DNA from: RBC038 sp041390625 | Lineage (GTDB): Bacteria; Chloroflexota; Dehalococcoidia; UBA2979 | DNA length: 64,000 nt | Direction of reading: 5' to 3' | Assembly: GCA_041390625.1 (NCBI GenBank) | Contig: JAWKPM010000010.1 | Coordinates: 62,001 to 126,000, forward strand | Part shown: piece by piece, positions 17,153 through 26,171 of the stretch | Position numbering within the stretch: the first letter of the stretch is position 1 | Layout: every line of letters begins with the position of its first letter | Position numbers and translations under genes: made by a program | The notes under the pieces: generated by a model | Told to the model about the DNA's origin: nothing | Database searches by the model: none | Seen by the model: only the letters and a program-made list of their open reading frames with translations

Positions 17153-17881
17153 TTAGCCGTCCTCGCGTGGCACGCGACCGGTGACCTCGAGGGCACGATG
17201 CTTCACCCACTTGAGGCCGAAGTAGCCGACGAGCGTCGGGCGCCGGCGCTTGATGCCGTTGATCACCTCGGCGGCCATGATGTCGCTCTTGCGGGTGCGT
17301 CGGGGCGTGGGGCATCGCGGCGTGCCGCGCAACGTCTCGAGGATGGTCGGACGGTCCTCGTACTCCGCGACCACGAGATTGAGCTCGTTCGGGCGGTGAA
17401 GGTCGGCGCCGTAGGCGGGTGTCGCGCCGTGGCGGCCGCAGAGCTCGAGGGCGCTGGCGTCCTCGGCGGGACTACAGCGGCCGTTGAACACCTCGATGAC
17501 GTCGGCGCCGGCGGCGATCGCCTCGACGTTCGTGTGGCTGCGGTAGGGGTGCGGGAGCCAGATCAGGCCGCCGCGCTCGCGGACGACACGCTGGAGGTCG
17601 TCCCAGCGCAGGAGTCGATCGACCTCGGGCGGCGTGCCGTCCTCGAACGCGACGAGCACGTCACCGAGGTCGGTGCGGATCTCGGCGGCGACAGGGGCGC
17701 GCAGCGGCAGGTGGTCGCGCTCGATGAGCGCTCGCAGCTCGAGCGAACCGGCGAAGCTGTTGTGGTCGCTCACGACGGCCAGCTCGATGCCGCGCTCGAT
17801 GAGCATGGAGGCGAGGCGCGGCACGGAGACGGTGCCGTCCCACGAGTGCTCGGTGTGGATGTGCGTGACGGCGCGGCTCAT
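17153..17881 (-). CDS. PHP domain phosphoesterase
   Basis: A 242-residue protein with the polymerase-and-histidinol-phosphatase fold. Metal ligands are visible as THIHTEHSWDG (His7, His9, His12), VSDHNSF, WLPHPYRSH and YGADLHRPNE. It should be a Mn/Zn/Fe-dependent phosphoesterase (3',5'-nucleoside bisphosphate or similar); the exact substrate is unknown. The start ATG 17881 sits seven bases after a TACGCT -10-like element, suggesting a leaderless message separate from the FmdB gene 57 bases upstream. Confidence 0.85.
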   Translation of the reverse strand: MSRAVTHIHTEHSWDGTVSVPRLASMLIERGIELAVVSDHNSFAGSLELRALIERDHLPLRAPVAAEIRTDLGDVLVAFEDGTPPEVDRLLRWDDLQRVVRERGGLIWLPHPYRSHTNVEAIAAGADVIEVFNGRCSPAEDASALELCGRHGATPAYGADLHRPNELNLVVAEYEDRPTILETLRGTPRCPTPRRTRKSDIMAAEVINGIKRRRPTLVGYFGLKWVKHRALEVTGRVPREDG

Positions 17882-17894
17882 CGGCCCGAGCGTA
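17882..17894 (-). promoter_or_regulatory. Leaderless-type -10 element of PHP gene
   Basis: On the minus strand TACGCT (17894-17889, TANNNT) is followed by seven bases and then the ATG at 17881. This spacing puts transcription start at the start codon. No ribosome site is present. Confidence 0.5.
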
Positions 17895-17938
17895 CTCGAG
17901 CGAAGTTCAACGAGCAGCGGGCTCGGGCGTGAGCCGGG

Positions 17939-18478
17939 CTAGGACTTCGGCTGGTCCTTGCCGTGCTTGCCGGAGCGGGTGCGCGGGGTCATCTGGTTGT
18001 TCGGGGCGCGGCGACGGGCGAGGCGTCGACGCTGCTCGGTGTCGACGACGCGCTTCTTGAACTTCAGCGTCTCCTGCTCGACGTAGCCGTCGGTGATGGC
18101 CGGCTCGCCCGAGGCGATGGCGTGCAGCTGCGCCTCGCGGCGACGTTGCAGCTTCTCGTCGAAGGCCTCGCGCTCCTCGATGCTCGGGAGCTGCGGCGGG
18201 CCGTTCTTCTCGTAGACGAGCTCCGGGTGGTCGCCGGGCACTACCGTGCCGCGAATCGGCTGCTGGACTTCCTTGCCGAGGTGCCAGTGCGTGCCTCGGT
18301 CGGGGAGGCGGCGGGGGTAGCCGTCGCGCATCGTGAAGATCTGGAGGTCCGTCGACAGCACGCGCTCGGAGTCGCCGTCGCACTCGGGACACGGTGCGAC
18401 ATCGTTGGCGTCGCGCAGGCGGCGCAACTGCTCGAAGACGCCGTGGCAATCGGCGCAGTAGTACTCGTAGATGGGCAC
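17939..18478 (-). CDS. FmdB-family zinc ribbon protein
   Basis: A 179-residue protein starting VPIYEYYCADCHGVF with a zinc ribbon formed by Cys8/Cys11 and Cys30/Cys33 (APCPECDGD). This is the FmdB regulatory-type domain. After it comes a basic, charged tail of about 120 residues with several Lys/Arg clusters and no known domain. GTG 18478 has GGAAGGAG six bases upstream. FmdB proteins are found near amidase and one-carbon genes; the exact role is unknown. It lies 29 bases after the CoA transferase gene and probably shares its transcript. Confidence 0.87.
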   Translation of the reverse strand: MPIYEYYCADCHGVFEQLRRLRDANDVAPCPECDGDSERVLSTDLQIFTMRDGYPRRLPDRGTHWHLGKEVQQPIRGTVVPGDHPELVYEKNGPPQLPSIEEREAFDEKLQRRREAQLHAIASGEPAITDGYVEQETLKFKKRVVDTEQRRRLARRRAPNNQMTPRTRSGKHGKDQPKS

Positions 18479-18507
18479 GATGCGCTCCTTCCGGTGCTTC
18501 CCGCAGC

Positions 18508-20922
18508 CTACACGGGCTCCGAGGCGACGACGCGATCTGCGAACAGGACCTCGGTCTCCTCGGGGGAGTAGCCGAACTCGCGCAGCAGCTGACGGGTGTG
18601 CTGGCCCGCGAGGATGCCGGCGCCCGCCCTGGACGGCGTCGCCGACAGCTGGACCAACGGCCCGTGACGCCAATAGGCGCCCCAGCGGAGGTGCTCGACC
18701 TCCGCGATGAAGCCGTTCTCGAGGACGTGATCGCTGGTGTCGAAGAACTCGCCGACGGTGGCGGCGTCCGCGCGAACGCAACCGACGTCCTCGGCGAGCA
18801 TTGACTCCCACTCGTCGGCGTCGCGCGCAGCGAAGCACGAGGCGAGGAGGGTGGCGAGCTCCGCGTCGTGCTCACGACGCGCCTCGGCGGTCGCGAAGCG
18901 GGCGTCGGCGGCGAGGACGGGGCCCATCGCCTTCGCGAGCGCCTCCCACTCGCGGTCGGTCAGGCACGCGAGGAACACCCACGTCTCGCCGGCCGCCTGG
19001 TAGAGGCGGTACAGCGCGCCGAGACCATGGAGCTCGGGATCGGCCGTCGGGCGCGGCGCCTTGCCCTCGTACGACACGAAGTCGTCCAGGTTCGCGTAGG
19101 CGTTGGCGCCCATCATGTTCATCTGCACGTGCTGACCGACGCCGTGCATGCGCTTCGCGAAGAGTCCGAGCATCGCGCCGGTGGCGATCACCATCGAGGT
19201 GTTGGGGTCCGGATTCACCTCGTTGGCGCGCATGAGGCGTCGAGCGGTCTCGCGCAGCACCTCGACGTCATCGGAGACCGTCATCGCCGCCTCGCCGCCT
19301 GCCTGCATGTAGGCACCGCCGAGGGCCGCGCCGGGGATCGGGTGCGCGTTCGGGCGATGCGCGTACGGGCCGTCCGAGCCGTAGCCGGTCGCGGACACGT
19401 AGACGATGCCGGGGTTCAACTCCTTCACCTGCTCGTAGCCGATGCCGAGGCGCTCGGGCACGCCGGGGCGGTAGTTGTGGATGAGCAGGTCCGCCTTCGC
19501 GACGATGCGCTTCGCGATCTCCTGACCTCGAGGGTCCTTCAGGTCGATCGAGATGCCCTCTTTCGTGGCCGTCGTCTTGGCCGCGCCGGCGCCTTCGAGC
19601 ATGCCGCGCATCTGGTCGCCGGCGATGGTCTCGATCTTGATGACGCGCGCCCCGAGGTCGCCGAGCAGCGAGCAGGCGTAGGGCGTCGCGATGATCGTGG
19701 CGAGCTCGACGACGGTGACGCCCTCGAGGGGGCGCTTGAGCAGCGTGTCGTGCTCGGCGCGGGCCGGGCCGGCCGTGCCGGCGCCGCTCCACGCGGGATC
19801 GGCGTGCTCGCCCGGGCGGGGGATCTCGGCGGAGGGCGCGGCGGGCGTCTCGAGGAGCTTCGCGGCGGGGCCGATCTGCTTCATGTGGCCGAAGTCGCGC
19901 GTCTCCACCTCGATGACGTTGCCGTTGTGGATCAGCTGCGGGTGTTCGAGGGCGGCCTGCGTGTCCTGGAACTTCTCGCTGGCGACGTTGCCGTTCTCGA
20001 TGAAGGCGGCCATCCACTCATCGGACGTCCGCTCGCGCATGCGCAGGAGGATGCGGTCGCGCAGCTCCTCGCGAGCCTCCTCGGTGTACTGGTTCGGGTT
20101 GCCCTGGTAGCGCTCGTCGGCATAGATGTCGAAGAGCTCGGCGACCTGGATGAATGAGTGGTAGAGGTGCTCGACCAGGTTGCCGAGCTGGATCCACTGA
20201 CCGTCCTTCGCGAGCACGGGGTGGTACTGGAGCGTCGGCATGCGGCTGAACTGCGCGTTCGGATCGACGACGAAGCGGTCCGGGAACTTGCGCATCAGCT
20301 GGCGCACGAGGAGCTGGCTCAGGTCGTACGGCATCATGCCCTGCAGCAGGCTGGTCTCCACGACCTGGCCTCGGCCGGTCTCCGCGCGCGCGAGCAGCGC
20401 GGCGAGGATGCCGTGCACGGCCGACTGCGAGGCGACGTGCGTGCCCACCTGGACGTAGGCGTACGCCGGCCCCTCGCGGGGGAGCTGGCCGGCGAAGGTC
20501 ATCATGCGGCCGGCCTTGGCCGCGACTACGCCCTCGTAGCCCTTGTAGTTCGCGAGCGGGCCGCGCGGGCCGAAGCCGCTGACGAGGCAGTAGACGAGCG
20601 CCGGGTTGAGCGCGGTCAGGGTGGCGGCGTCCGCACCGAGGCGCTCGAGGGAGGCGGGCCGGCCCGAGGCGACGACGACATCGGCCGAGGCCACGAGATC
20701 CTCGAGGGAGCGCCGTCCGGCGTCAGTGGCGAGGTCGAGCTCGACGCTGCGCTTGCCTCGGAGCCACATCGGTGCGGCAGCGAGGCGGCGGAAGGGATCG
20801 CCGCCCGGACGCTCGACCTTCAGGACGTCGGCGCCGAAGTCGGCCAGGACCATCGTCGCGATGCCGCCGGCGGGGCCGGACGAGAGGTCGAGAACGCGCA
20901 CATCCTCGAGGACGGACGGCAT
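18508..20922 (-). CDS. Double-domain CaiB/BaiF family III CoA transferase
   Basis: An 804-residue protein made of two CaiB/BaiF (family III CoA transferase) units, about 1-375 and 397-804. Each has the opening signature (VRVLDLSSGPAGG..ADFGADVLKVERPGGD and VTVVELATIIATPYA..GDLGARVIKIETIAGD) and the TGRGQ or GVGQ helix end. Aligning back from that glutamine, the catalytic Asp position is Asp572 in the second half but Thr161 in the first, so only the C-terminal half looks catalytically intact. ATG 20922 has GGGAGGAG upstream. It moves CoA between acyl-CoA and a free acid; the substrate is unknown. It follows the Dpp-type permease genes on the same strand. Confidence 0.9.
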   Translation of the reverse strand: MPSVLEDVRVLDLSSGPAGGIATMVLADFGADVLKVERPGGDPFRRLAAAPMWLRGKRSVELDLATDAGRRSLEDLVASADVVVASGRPASLERLGADAATLTALNPALVYCLVSGFGPRGPLANYKGYEGVVAAKAGRMMTFAGQLPREGPAYAYVQVGTHVASQSAVHGILAALLARAETGRGQVVETSLLQGMMPYDLSQLLVRQLMRKFPDRFVVDPNAQFSRMPTLQYHPVLAKDGQWIQLGNLVEHLYHSFIQVAELFDIYADERYQGNPNQYTEEAREELRDRILLRMRERTSDEWMAAFIENGNVASEKFQDTQAALEHPQLIHNGNVIEVETRDFGHMKQIGPAAKLLETPAAPSAEIPRPGEHADPAWSGAGTAGPARAEHDTLLKRPLEGVTVVELATIIATPYACSLLGDLGARVIKIETIAGDQMRGMLEGAGAAKTTATKEGISIDLKDPRGQEIAKRIVAKADLLIHNYRPGVPERLGIGYEQVKELNPGIVYVSATGYGSDGPYAHRPNAHPIPGAALGGAYMQAGGEAAMTVSDDVEVLRETARRLMRANEVNPDPNTSMVIATGAMLGLFAKRMHGVGQHVQMNMMGANAYANLDDFVSYEGKAPRPTADPELHGLGALYRLYQAAGETWVFLACLTDREWEALAKAMGPVLAADARFATAEARREHDAELATLLASCFAARDADEWESMLAEDVGCVRADAATVGEFFDTSDHVLENGFIAEVEHLRWGAYWRHGPLVQLSATPSRAGAGILAGQHTRQLLREFGYSPEETEVLFADRVVASEPV

Positions 20923-20984
20923 GGCAGCTCCTCCCGCTGTGCGCGCCCTCGATGGTGGGTCGCGCCTCGTGTGGCTGCGTCGCG

Positions 20985-21899
20985 CTAGGTCGAGCCGCGG
21001 AGTCGCGGGTCGAGCACGTCGCGCAAGGCGTCGCCGAACATGTTCACGCCGAACACGACGACCCCCAGGGCAATCGTGGGTGCGATGAGCATCCACGGCG
21101 CAGCGAACATGTAGGCGCGACCGTCGGACGCGAGCATGCCACCCCACGACGGCGTGGGAGGCGGAACGCCGTAGCCGAGGAAGCTGAGCGACGCCTCGGC
21201 AAGGATCACGCCGCCGAAGCCGATCGAGGCGATAACGATGACCGTCGGCATGATGTTGGGCAGCACGTGCCGCGCCATGATGCGGAGGTCTCGCGCGCCG
21301 ATCGCGTGCGCGGCATCGATGTAGGTCTCGTTGAGAATCGAGAGCGTCGCGCCTCGCATGATCCGGCTCTCGACGATCGCGCGTCGGAAGGAGAGAGCGA
21401 GGATCACGTTCAGGAGGCTCGGGCCGAGGATGACCATGATGGCGATCAGGAGGATGAGGTACGGCACGGACTGGATGGTGTCGACGAGCCGCTGGAGCAG
21501 GTAGTCGACCCAGCCGCCGAAGTAGGCGCTGACGATGCCCAGCGCGAGGGCGGGCAACATCGCTGCGAGCGTGACCGATACCCCGACGTACAACGAGGTC
21601 CGCGCGCCAAACACGATGCGGCTGAAGACGTCGCGACCGAACTGGTCGGTGCCGGCGATGTGGGTGAACGACGGCCCCTCGAGCGCGATCGACTGGTTCG
21701 TCTCCAGCGACCCGAATGGGGCGACGAACTCGGCGAAGACGGCCATCAAGACCAGCAGCACCAGCACGACGGCGCCGAATGCACCCAGGGGCTTGTGCCT
21801 CGCGAAGGAGCGTGCGTAGTCGAGCCAGCGCAGGACCGCGGAACGTTCGCGGATCTGCAGTGAGGAGGCGGTGACCCCGGGCGCGCTCTCGCTGACCAT
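20985..21899 (-). CDS. Peptide-type ABC importer permease (OppC/DppC type), second set
   Basis: A 304-residue permease with a cytoplasmic N-terminus, first helix (about 36-60), then HIAGTDQFGRDVFSRIVFGARTSLYVG, the DppC signature, an EAA loop (AAHAIGARDLRIMARHVLPN) and C-terminal GDALRDVLDPRLRGS. ATG 21899 has GGAGGAA upstream. It pairs with the DppB-type permease 23 bases before it. No ATPase gene accompanies this pair. Confidence 0.91.
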   Translation of the reverse strand: MVSESAPGVTASSLQIRERSAVLRWLDYARSFARHKPLGAFGAVVLVLLVLMAVFAEFVAPFGSLETNQSIALEGPSFTHIAGTDQFGRDVFSRIVFGARTSLYVGVSVTLAAMLPALALGIVSAYFGGWVDYLLQRLVDTIQSVPYLILLIAIMVILGPSLLNVILALSFRRAIVESRIMRGATLSILNETYIDAAHAIGARDLRIMARHVLPNIMPTVIVIASIGFGGVILAEASLSFLGYGVPPPTPSWGGMLASDGRAYMFAAPWMLIAPTIALGVVVFGVNMFGDALRDVLDPRLRGST

Positions 21900-21922
21900 C
21901 TCGTTGTTCCTCCCGGTGGCCG

Positions 21923-22873
21923 CTAGCTGTATCGAATGCGGGGGTCGAGCCAGGCGTATGAGACGTCGATGACGAGGTTGGTGAACATCACGAAGAGCCC
22001 GATGATCACGACCACGCCCTGAACGACTGGGTAGTCACGGTTGCCGATCGCGCTGATGAGCAGGCGTCCGACACCCGGGATGGCGAACACGCTCTCGATG
22101 ATGACGGACCCGCCAATCAGGAAGGCGATCTGCAAGCCGAGCAGCGTGACGACCGGGATGAGCGCGTTCTTCAACGCGTGCTTGAGGATCACGGGGAACT
22201 GACCGAGGCCCTTGGCGTGGGCCGTGCGGATGTAGTCCTGGCGCAGCACCTCGAGCATCGTGGTGCGGGTCAGGCGCATGAGCGTCGCTGCCAGGCCGAT
22301 CGCGAGCACGAGGGCGGGCAGGATCACAATCTTCAGGTGGGCCACTGGATCCTCGGTGATGCCCACGTAGCGCAGGCTGGGCGAGACGCCCCACCACAGC
22401 GCTGGGAAGACCACCACGCCCGTCGCAATGGCGAAGCTGGGGACGCTGATCCCGAGGATCGCCGTGCTGCGGAGCGCGTAGTCGAGGAACGAGTCCTGTC
22501 TGAGCGCCGATATCGCTCCGATCGCGACACCGATGGTCGACCCTACAAGGATGGAGATGATCCCGATCTCGATGGTGGCCCAAGCGCGCCCGACGATGAG
22601 CGAGCCGACCGACGTGCCAGTCCAGAGCGAGTTGCCGAAGTCGCCCTTCAGGACGCCCCCGACGTAGTTGATGTATCGGATGGGCAGCGGCTTATCGAGG
22701 CCGAGCTCGTGCTCAAGGACGATGCGGCTTTCGGGGTCGTTGCCCAGCTTCTCCTCGAGCATGATGTCGATGATGTCGCCCGGAATCATCTCGATCATGA
22801 CGACGACGAGCAGGAGCAACAGCAGGATCGCGGGGACCAGCCCGATGACGCGTCGGATGATGTATTTCGTCAT
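21923..22873 (-). CDS. Peptide-type ABC importer permease (OppB/DppB type), second set
   Basis: A 316-residue permease. The N-terminus MTKYIIRRVIGLVPAILL and VVMIEMIPGDIIDI are the standard DppB opening. The EAA loop is TAHAKGLGQFPVILKHALKNA and it ends WLDPRIRYS. It is the first gene of a minus-strand run (DppB, DppC, CoA transferase, FmdB) and is divergent from a Tat-exported binding protein that should serve it. ATG 22873 has GGAGG nine bases upstream. Confidence 0.91.
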   Translation of the reverse strand: MTKYIIRRVIGLVPAILLLLLLVVVMIEMIPGDIIDIMLEEKLGNDPESRIVLEHELGLDKPLPIRYINYVGGVLKGDFGNSLWTGTSVGSLIVGRAWATIEIGIISILVGSTIGVAIGAISALRQDSFLDYALRSTAILGISVPSFAIATGVVVFPALWWGVSPSLRYVGITEDPVAHLKIVILPALVLAIGLAATLMRLTRTTMLEVLRQDYIRTAHAKGLGQFPVILKHALKNALIPVVTLLGLQIAFLIGGSVIIESVFAIPGVGRLLISAIGNRDYPVVQGVVVIIGLFVMFTNLVIDVSYAWLDPRIRYS

Positions 22874-23009
22874 GCTCGACCGCCTCCGCGCGTGCCGACC
22901 ACCCTCGATCAGGGGGTCCGGGTGAGCGGATGCTAGGCATCACGCCGTTGATTGACAAATCACGATTGTTCCACTTCGACGCGATTTCATCGCACGTGTA
23001 TTCCCCGTC

Positions 23010-23015
23010 ATTATA
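23010..23015 (-). promoter_or_regulatory. Consensus -10 (TATAAT) facing the DppB-type gene
   Basis: A perfect TATAAT on the minus strand, about 137 bases upstream of the permease start, in an A+T-rich part of the divergent intergenic region. No good -35 was found at 16-18 bases, so it may need an activator. Confidence 0.4.
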
Positions 23016-23064
23016 CTCGCGCATTTATGACTAGCTCTTGTGATGCAATGCACTACTAGCGTGT

Positions 23065-23093
23065 TTGCCAGTGCCTTCGGCCGGGCGTATAAC
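23065..23093 (+). promoter_or_regulatory. Probable promoter of Tat-exported binding protein gene
   Basis: TTGCCA (23065-23070), a 17-base spacer, and TATAAC (23088-23093) form a good housekeeping-type promoter about 79 bases before the ATG at 23172. The rest of the 298-bp divergent region (22874-23171) is A+T-rich and otherwise unassigned. Confidence 0.65.
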
Positions 23094-23171
23094 CCCCTCT
23101 GAAACACGGACGGCGACAGTCCGCCGAGTAGCGGATCGGCGTCGATCCAGAGGGTCCTGGGAGGGGCAGTC

Positions 23172-25001
23172 ATGGCTGGAGACAACTACTGGACAAGACG
23201 CTCGTTCTCACGTCGCGGTGTCCTGCGGGGCGCGGGCGTGGGCCTGGCGGGCCTGGCCGGTGCTGCGCTCATCGGCTGCGGTAGCGATGACGATGGCGGC
23301 TCGGACGGCGGCAGCAGCGGCGGCGGCGCGACGGCGACGCAGGCGGCTTCATCCGGTGGTGGGGCGAGCGGGAACGGCATCCCCGCGAACGTGACGCGAG
23401 CGCCGGGGCTCGACCCGAACCAGGGCGAGGCGCCGATCAACGAGTCGAAGGTCGTGCAGGGCGGGACCTTCCGCCGGGCCGAGACGACGACGACCAGCCA
23501 GCAGGACCCGGACGTCTCGATCGCGGGATCCGACCACGAGTTCATCAACGACCGGCTGGTCTATGCCAACGGGTGGACGCAGGAGCTGACGCCGGACCTC
23601 CTCGAGTCGTACGAGGTCACCGACCCGGACGGCCTCGAAATCGTCTTCAAGCTGCGCCCGGGCATCAAGACGCACGACCGGGAGCCCGTGAACGGCCGCG
23701 ACTTCACGGCTGAAGACGTGGCGTACAGCATCAACCGCAAGGTCGGGAACATCGACCCGGAGGCGGCGCAGAAGTACGCGCGTGCGGCACAGCTCGTCGG
23801 CCTCGACCACGCCGAGGCAGTCGACGACCTGACGGTCAAGCTCGTGCTCAACGCGCCGAACGGCTCGATCATGCCGGCGTTCGCGGACCCGCGTTCGCAG
23901 ATGATCCCGCGCGAGCAAGATGACATCGGGTACACGGACCCGCTGAAGTTCGTCGGCACCGGTGCATGGATCGAGACCGAGTTCGTCGAGGGCACGCGCC
24001 AGGTCTACAAGGCGCACCCGAACTACTACCGCCAATGGGACGAGGGCGGCCGGCCCGGCATCGACACGTTCGAGATCCTGATCATCGCGGACCGCGCCTC
24101 GCAGCTCGCCGCGTTCACGACGGGCGACACGAGCTTCTTCTCGGGCATCCGCCCGGAGGAAGAGGCTCAGCTCGAGGCGACCGTGAAGGACGCCCTGTGG
24201 TACCGCCAGCCGGGACCCACCTGGGACCACTTCGCGATGAACCTCAACCTGCCGATCTTCGCCGATGACCGCGTCCGGCAGGCGCTGCAGCTCTCGACCG
24301 ACTTCCCGTCCCTGGCCGACCCGCTGGGCGCCGGGTGGCTCTACAGCGGTCCGCTGCACGCGCTGTTCCCCGAGGCGCTGTCCTCCGACGAGATCAAGGC
24401 GATGCCCGGCTACAACCCGGACACCAAGGAAGCCGACATCGCGGAGGCCGTGCGGCTCATGGACGCCGCCGGCTACCACGATGGCGAGGGCCTCAGCTGG
24501 GAGAACATCAACTTCGGCACGAACGGCGGCGACACCGCCATCCGGCAGAAGGACCAGTGGGGCAAGATCTGGCCGCAGATGGACATGAAGCTCCAGGCCA
24601 TCGCCGACTACGGCTCGTTCACGAACCTGCTGAACTCCCGTGAGTTCGAGGCTCGTACGTACAACCACACGATGGTGCCGGACGCCGCCATCGACGGCCG
24701 GACGTACTACTACTCGAGCGGCAGCCGGAACTACCAAGGGTTCAACAAGCCGTGGGCAGACGAGGCGCTGGACAAGATGCTGGCGGCTCAGACCACCGAA
24801 GAGCGGAAGGACATCATCCGGCCGTTCCAGCTGCAGTACATCCAGGAAGGGCCGCCGCTGCTGCAGCTGCGCGTCCCGCCGGACAAGGTCGTCGCGCACG
24901 CGAACTACGGCGGCCTGGACCTGATGACGGGCGCCTGGACGTACGGCCTCTCGGGCGCGTACGGCGTGGGCCCGCGCTGGTTCTGGCAGACGGAGGCTTA
25001 G
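23172..25001 (+). CDS. Tat-exported peptide-type ABC substrate-binding lipoprotein
   Basis: A 609-residue family 5 solute-binding protein. The N-terminus has twin-arginine motifs (TRRSFSRRGVLRG) followed by a hydrophobic segment and lipobox LIGCGS (Cys36), then a long Gly/Ser-rich linker. Family landmarks are GRDFTAEDVAYSINRK and the long closing domain. Tat export suggests it folds in the cytoplasm before secretion. It is divergent from the DppBC-type permeases, its likely partners. The ligand is unknown; the neighbouring CoA transferase suggests an organic acid or conjugate rather than a plain peptide. A strong hairpin follows the stop. Confidence 0.92.
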   Translation: MAGDNYWTRRSFSRRGVLRGAGVGLAGLAGAALIGCGSDDDGGSDGGSSGGGATATQAASSGGGASGNGIPANVTRAPGLDPNQGEAPINESKVVQGGTFRRAETTTTSQQDPDVSIAGSDHEFINDRLVYANGWTQELTPDLLESYEVTDPDGLEIVFKLRPGIKTHDREPVNGRDFTAEDVAYSINRKVGNIDPEAAQKYARAAQLVGLDHAEAVDDLTVKLVLNAPNGSIMPAFADPRSQMIPREQDDIGYTDPLKFVGTGAWIETEFVEGTRQVYKAHPNYYRQWDEGGRPGIDTFEILIIADRASQLAAFTTGDTSFFSGIRPEEEAQLEATVKDALWYRQPGPTWDHFAMNLNLPIFADDRVRQALQLSTDFPSLADPLGAGWLYSGPLHALFPEALSSDEIKAMPGYNPDTKEADIAEAVRLMDAAGYHDGEGLSWENINFGTNGGDTAIRQKDQWGKIWPQMDMKLQAIADYGSFTNLLNSREFEARTYNHTMVPDAAIDGRTYYYSSGSRNYQGFNKPWADEALDKMLAAQTTEERKDIIRPFQLQYIQEGPPLLQLRVPPDKVVAHANYGGLDLMTGAWTYGLSGAYGVGPRWFWQTEA

Positions 25002-25036
25002 CGCCGACCGGACCAGCAACCAACGGGCGAGAGATG

Positions 25037-25062
25037 TCGAGGCGGCCTGCGGGCCGCCTCGA
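25037..25062. terminator. Bidirectional terminator hairpin
   Basis: TCGAGGCGGCC (25037-25047) and GGCCGCCTCGA (25052-25062) make an 11-bp perfect stem with a TGCG loop, followed on the plus strand by a T-rich stretch (TGTCTTT). It sits between the ends of convergent genes. Confidence 0.8.
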
Positions 25063-25091
25063 TGCTTGTCTTTCGCGTCTCGAGCCGTGAC

Positions 25092-26114
25092 CTAGTGTGG
25101 CAGGTCGTTGGTGAAGTCGTGGTACATCATGACGCCGAAGCCGCCGCCCATGCCCCACGTGCCGCCTCGATAGGCGGTGATGCTGAGGCTGTGCGTCTCG
25201 GAGGTCATGCGGCTGTCGCCGGTGAAGCGGACGTAGCCGGTGAAGACGTGAGCCTTGTCTACGGTGGCGTGCAGCACGCGCGCCTGCGGTAGGTTGACGG
25301 TGTAGTCCCACTGTCCGACGCCGCCGCCGGCCCACTCCGCGAACTGCGGGAAGTTGGCGTCGGCCGCGTCGATGCTCTCCTGCGTCGCATCGGTGACGGC
25401 GAGGCGGGTCGTGACGCCCTCGATCTTGTAGCCGGCCATCGGATCGCCGCCGCGAGCTGAGCCCGCGTTGAGCCTCGGGTTGCCGAGGCCGGCGCTGGCT
25501 CGGCGCCCAGGGATCTGCGTCGAGTTGAGGACCGACTGGTCGCGCAGGGTGTAGCCGAGCATCCAGTCGTGACCTCGACGGGCGGCGGCCTGCTCGACGT
25601 CCGGGTAGCGGACGTGCAGGGCCTCGCGGGGTGTGAAGATGGTGGACATCATCTGGACGCCCCAGCGGCCGTCGTTGTTCGTGACGGCGTAGATGCCCTC
25701 ACAGCGCAGGATCTTGTGCCCGCCCTCGCCGAAGCGGCTGTAGGTCATTGCGAGGCCCGCGCCGACCGGGTTGTAGACGAGCACCTCGATGGAGTCGAGG
25801 AGGTCGTAGGCGCCCGGCTGGATGTGGCTCGCGCCTTCGCCCGAGACGTTGAGGGACTTCGGCGGCGACGCGAGGAACTGTTCGCGCGTCTCGATGACGT
25901 CGGCCTCGGTGCCCTCGTACGTGGCGAAGGGGTAGTGCATGAGGTCGGCGAGCGCCTCGAGGTCGCGCGTGGCGATGGCGGCGAAGAGCTCGGACATGAC
26001 GCGCAGGCCGTTCGGCACGGAGTCGCGGTAGAAGACGGGGAAGCGCGCGTCCGGCTGGCCAAGGGGGTGAATGCCCTCGGGCTTCTCGGGGTCGAGCTGC
26101 TGCGCGTTGGTCAC
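25092..26114 (-). CDS. Uncharacterised 340-residue protein (SnoaL/NTF2-like features)
   Basis: A soluble protein without a signal peptide. An N-terminal section (about 35-170) with AAIATRDLEALADLMHYPFATYEG and later GRWGVQMMSTIF has the feel of an NTF2/SnoaL-type fold. The C-terminal section ends in repeated Gly-rich aromatic segments (GGTWGMGGGFGVMMYHDF). No catalytic motif can be assigned and no family is named with confidence. It lies upstream of and on the same strand as nothing obvious, 57 bases after the cupin gene, so the two may form an operon. Possibly a small-molecule-converting enzyme; this is inference. Confidence 0.72.
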   Translation of the reverse strand: MTNAQQLDPEKPEGIHPLGQPDARFPVFYRDSVPNGLRVMSELFAAIATRDLEALADLMHYPFATYEGTEADVIETREQFLASPPKSLNVSGEGASHIQPGAYDLLDSIEVLVYNPVGAGLAMTYSRFGEGGHKILRCEGIYAVTNNDGRWGVQMMSTIFTPREALHVRYPDVEQAAARRGHDWMLGYTLRDQSVLNSTQIPGRRASAGLGNPRLNAGSARGGDPMAGYKIEGVTTRLAVTDATQESIDAADANFPQFAEWAGGGVGQWDYTVNLPQARVLHATVDKAHVFTGYVRFTGDSRMTSETHSLSITAYRGGTWGMGGGFGVMMYHDFTNDLPH

Positions 26115-26171
26115 GACTCGTTCCTCTCGATTCGCCGCTCGATGCGCCTCTCGGAGCGCGCCCGGCGGCGG

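Noticed and set aside
20923..21147. N-terminal extension of the double CoA transferase
   Set aside because: Arg/His-rich shadow of the neighbouring permease gene; the ATG at 20922 has a good ribosome site and family start.
22952..22957. Perfect TTGACA on the plus strand
   Set aside because: No -10 element at 15-19 bases and it points into the middle of the region; the TTGCCA/TATAAC pair is better.
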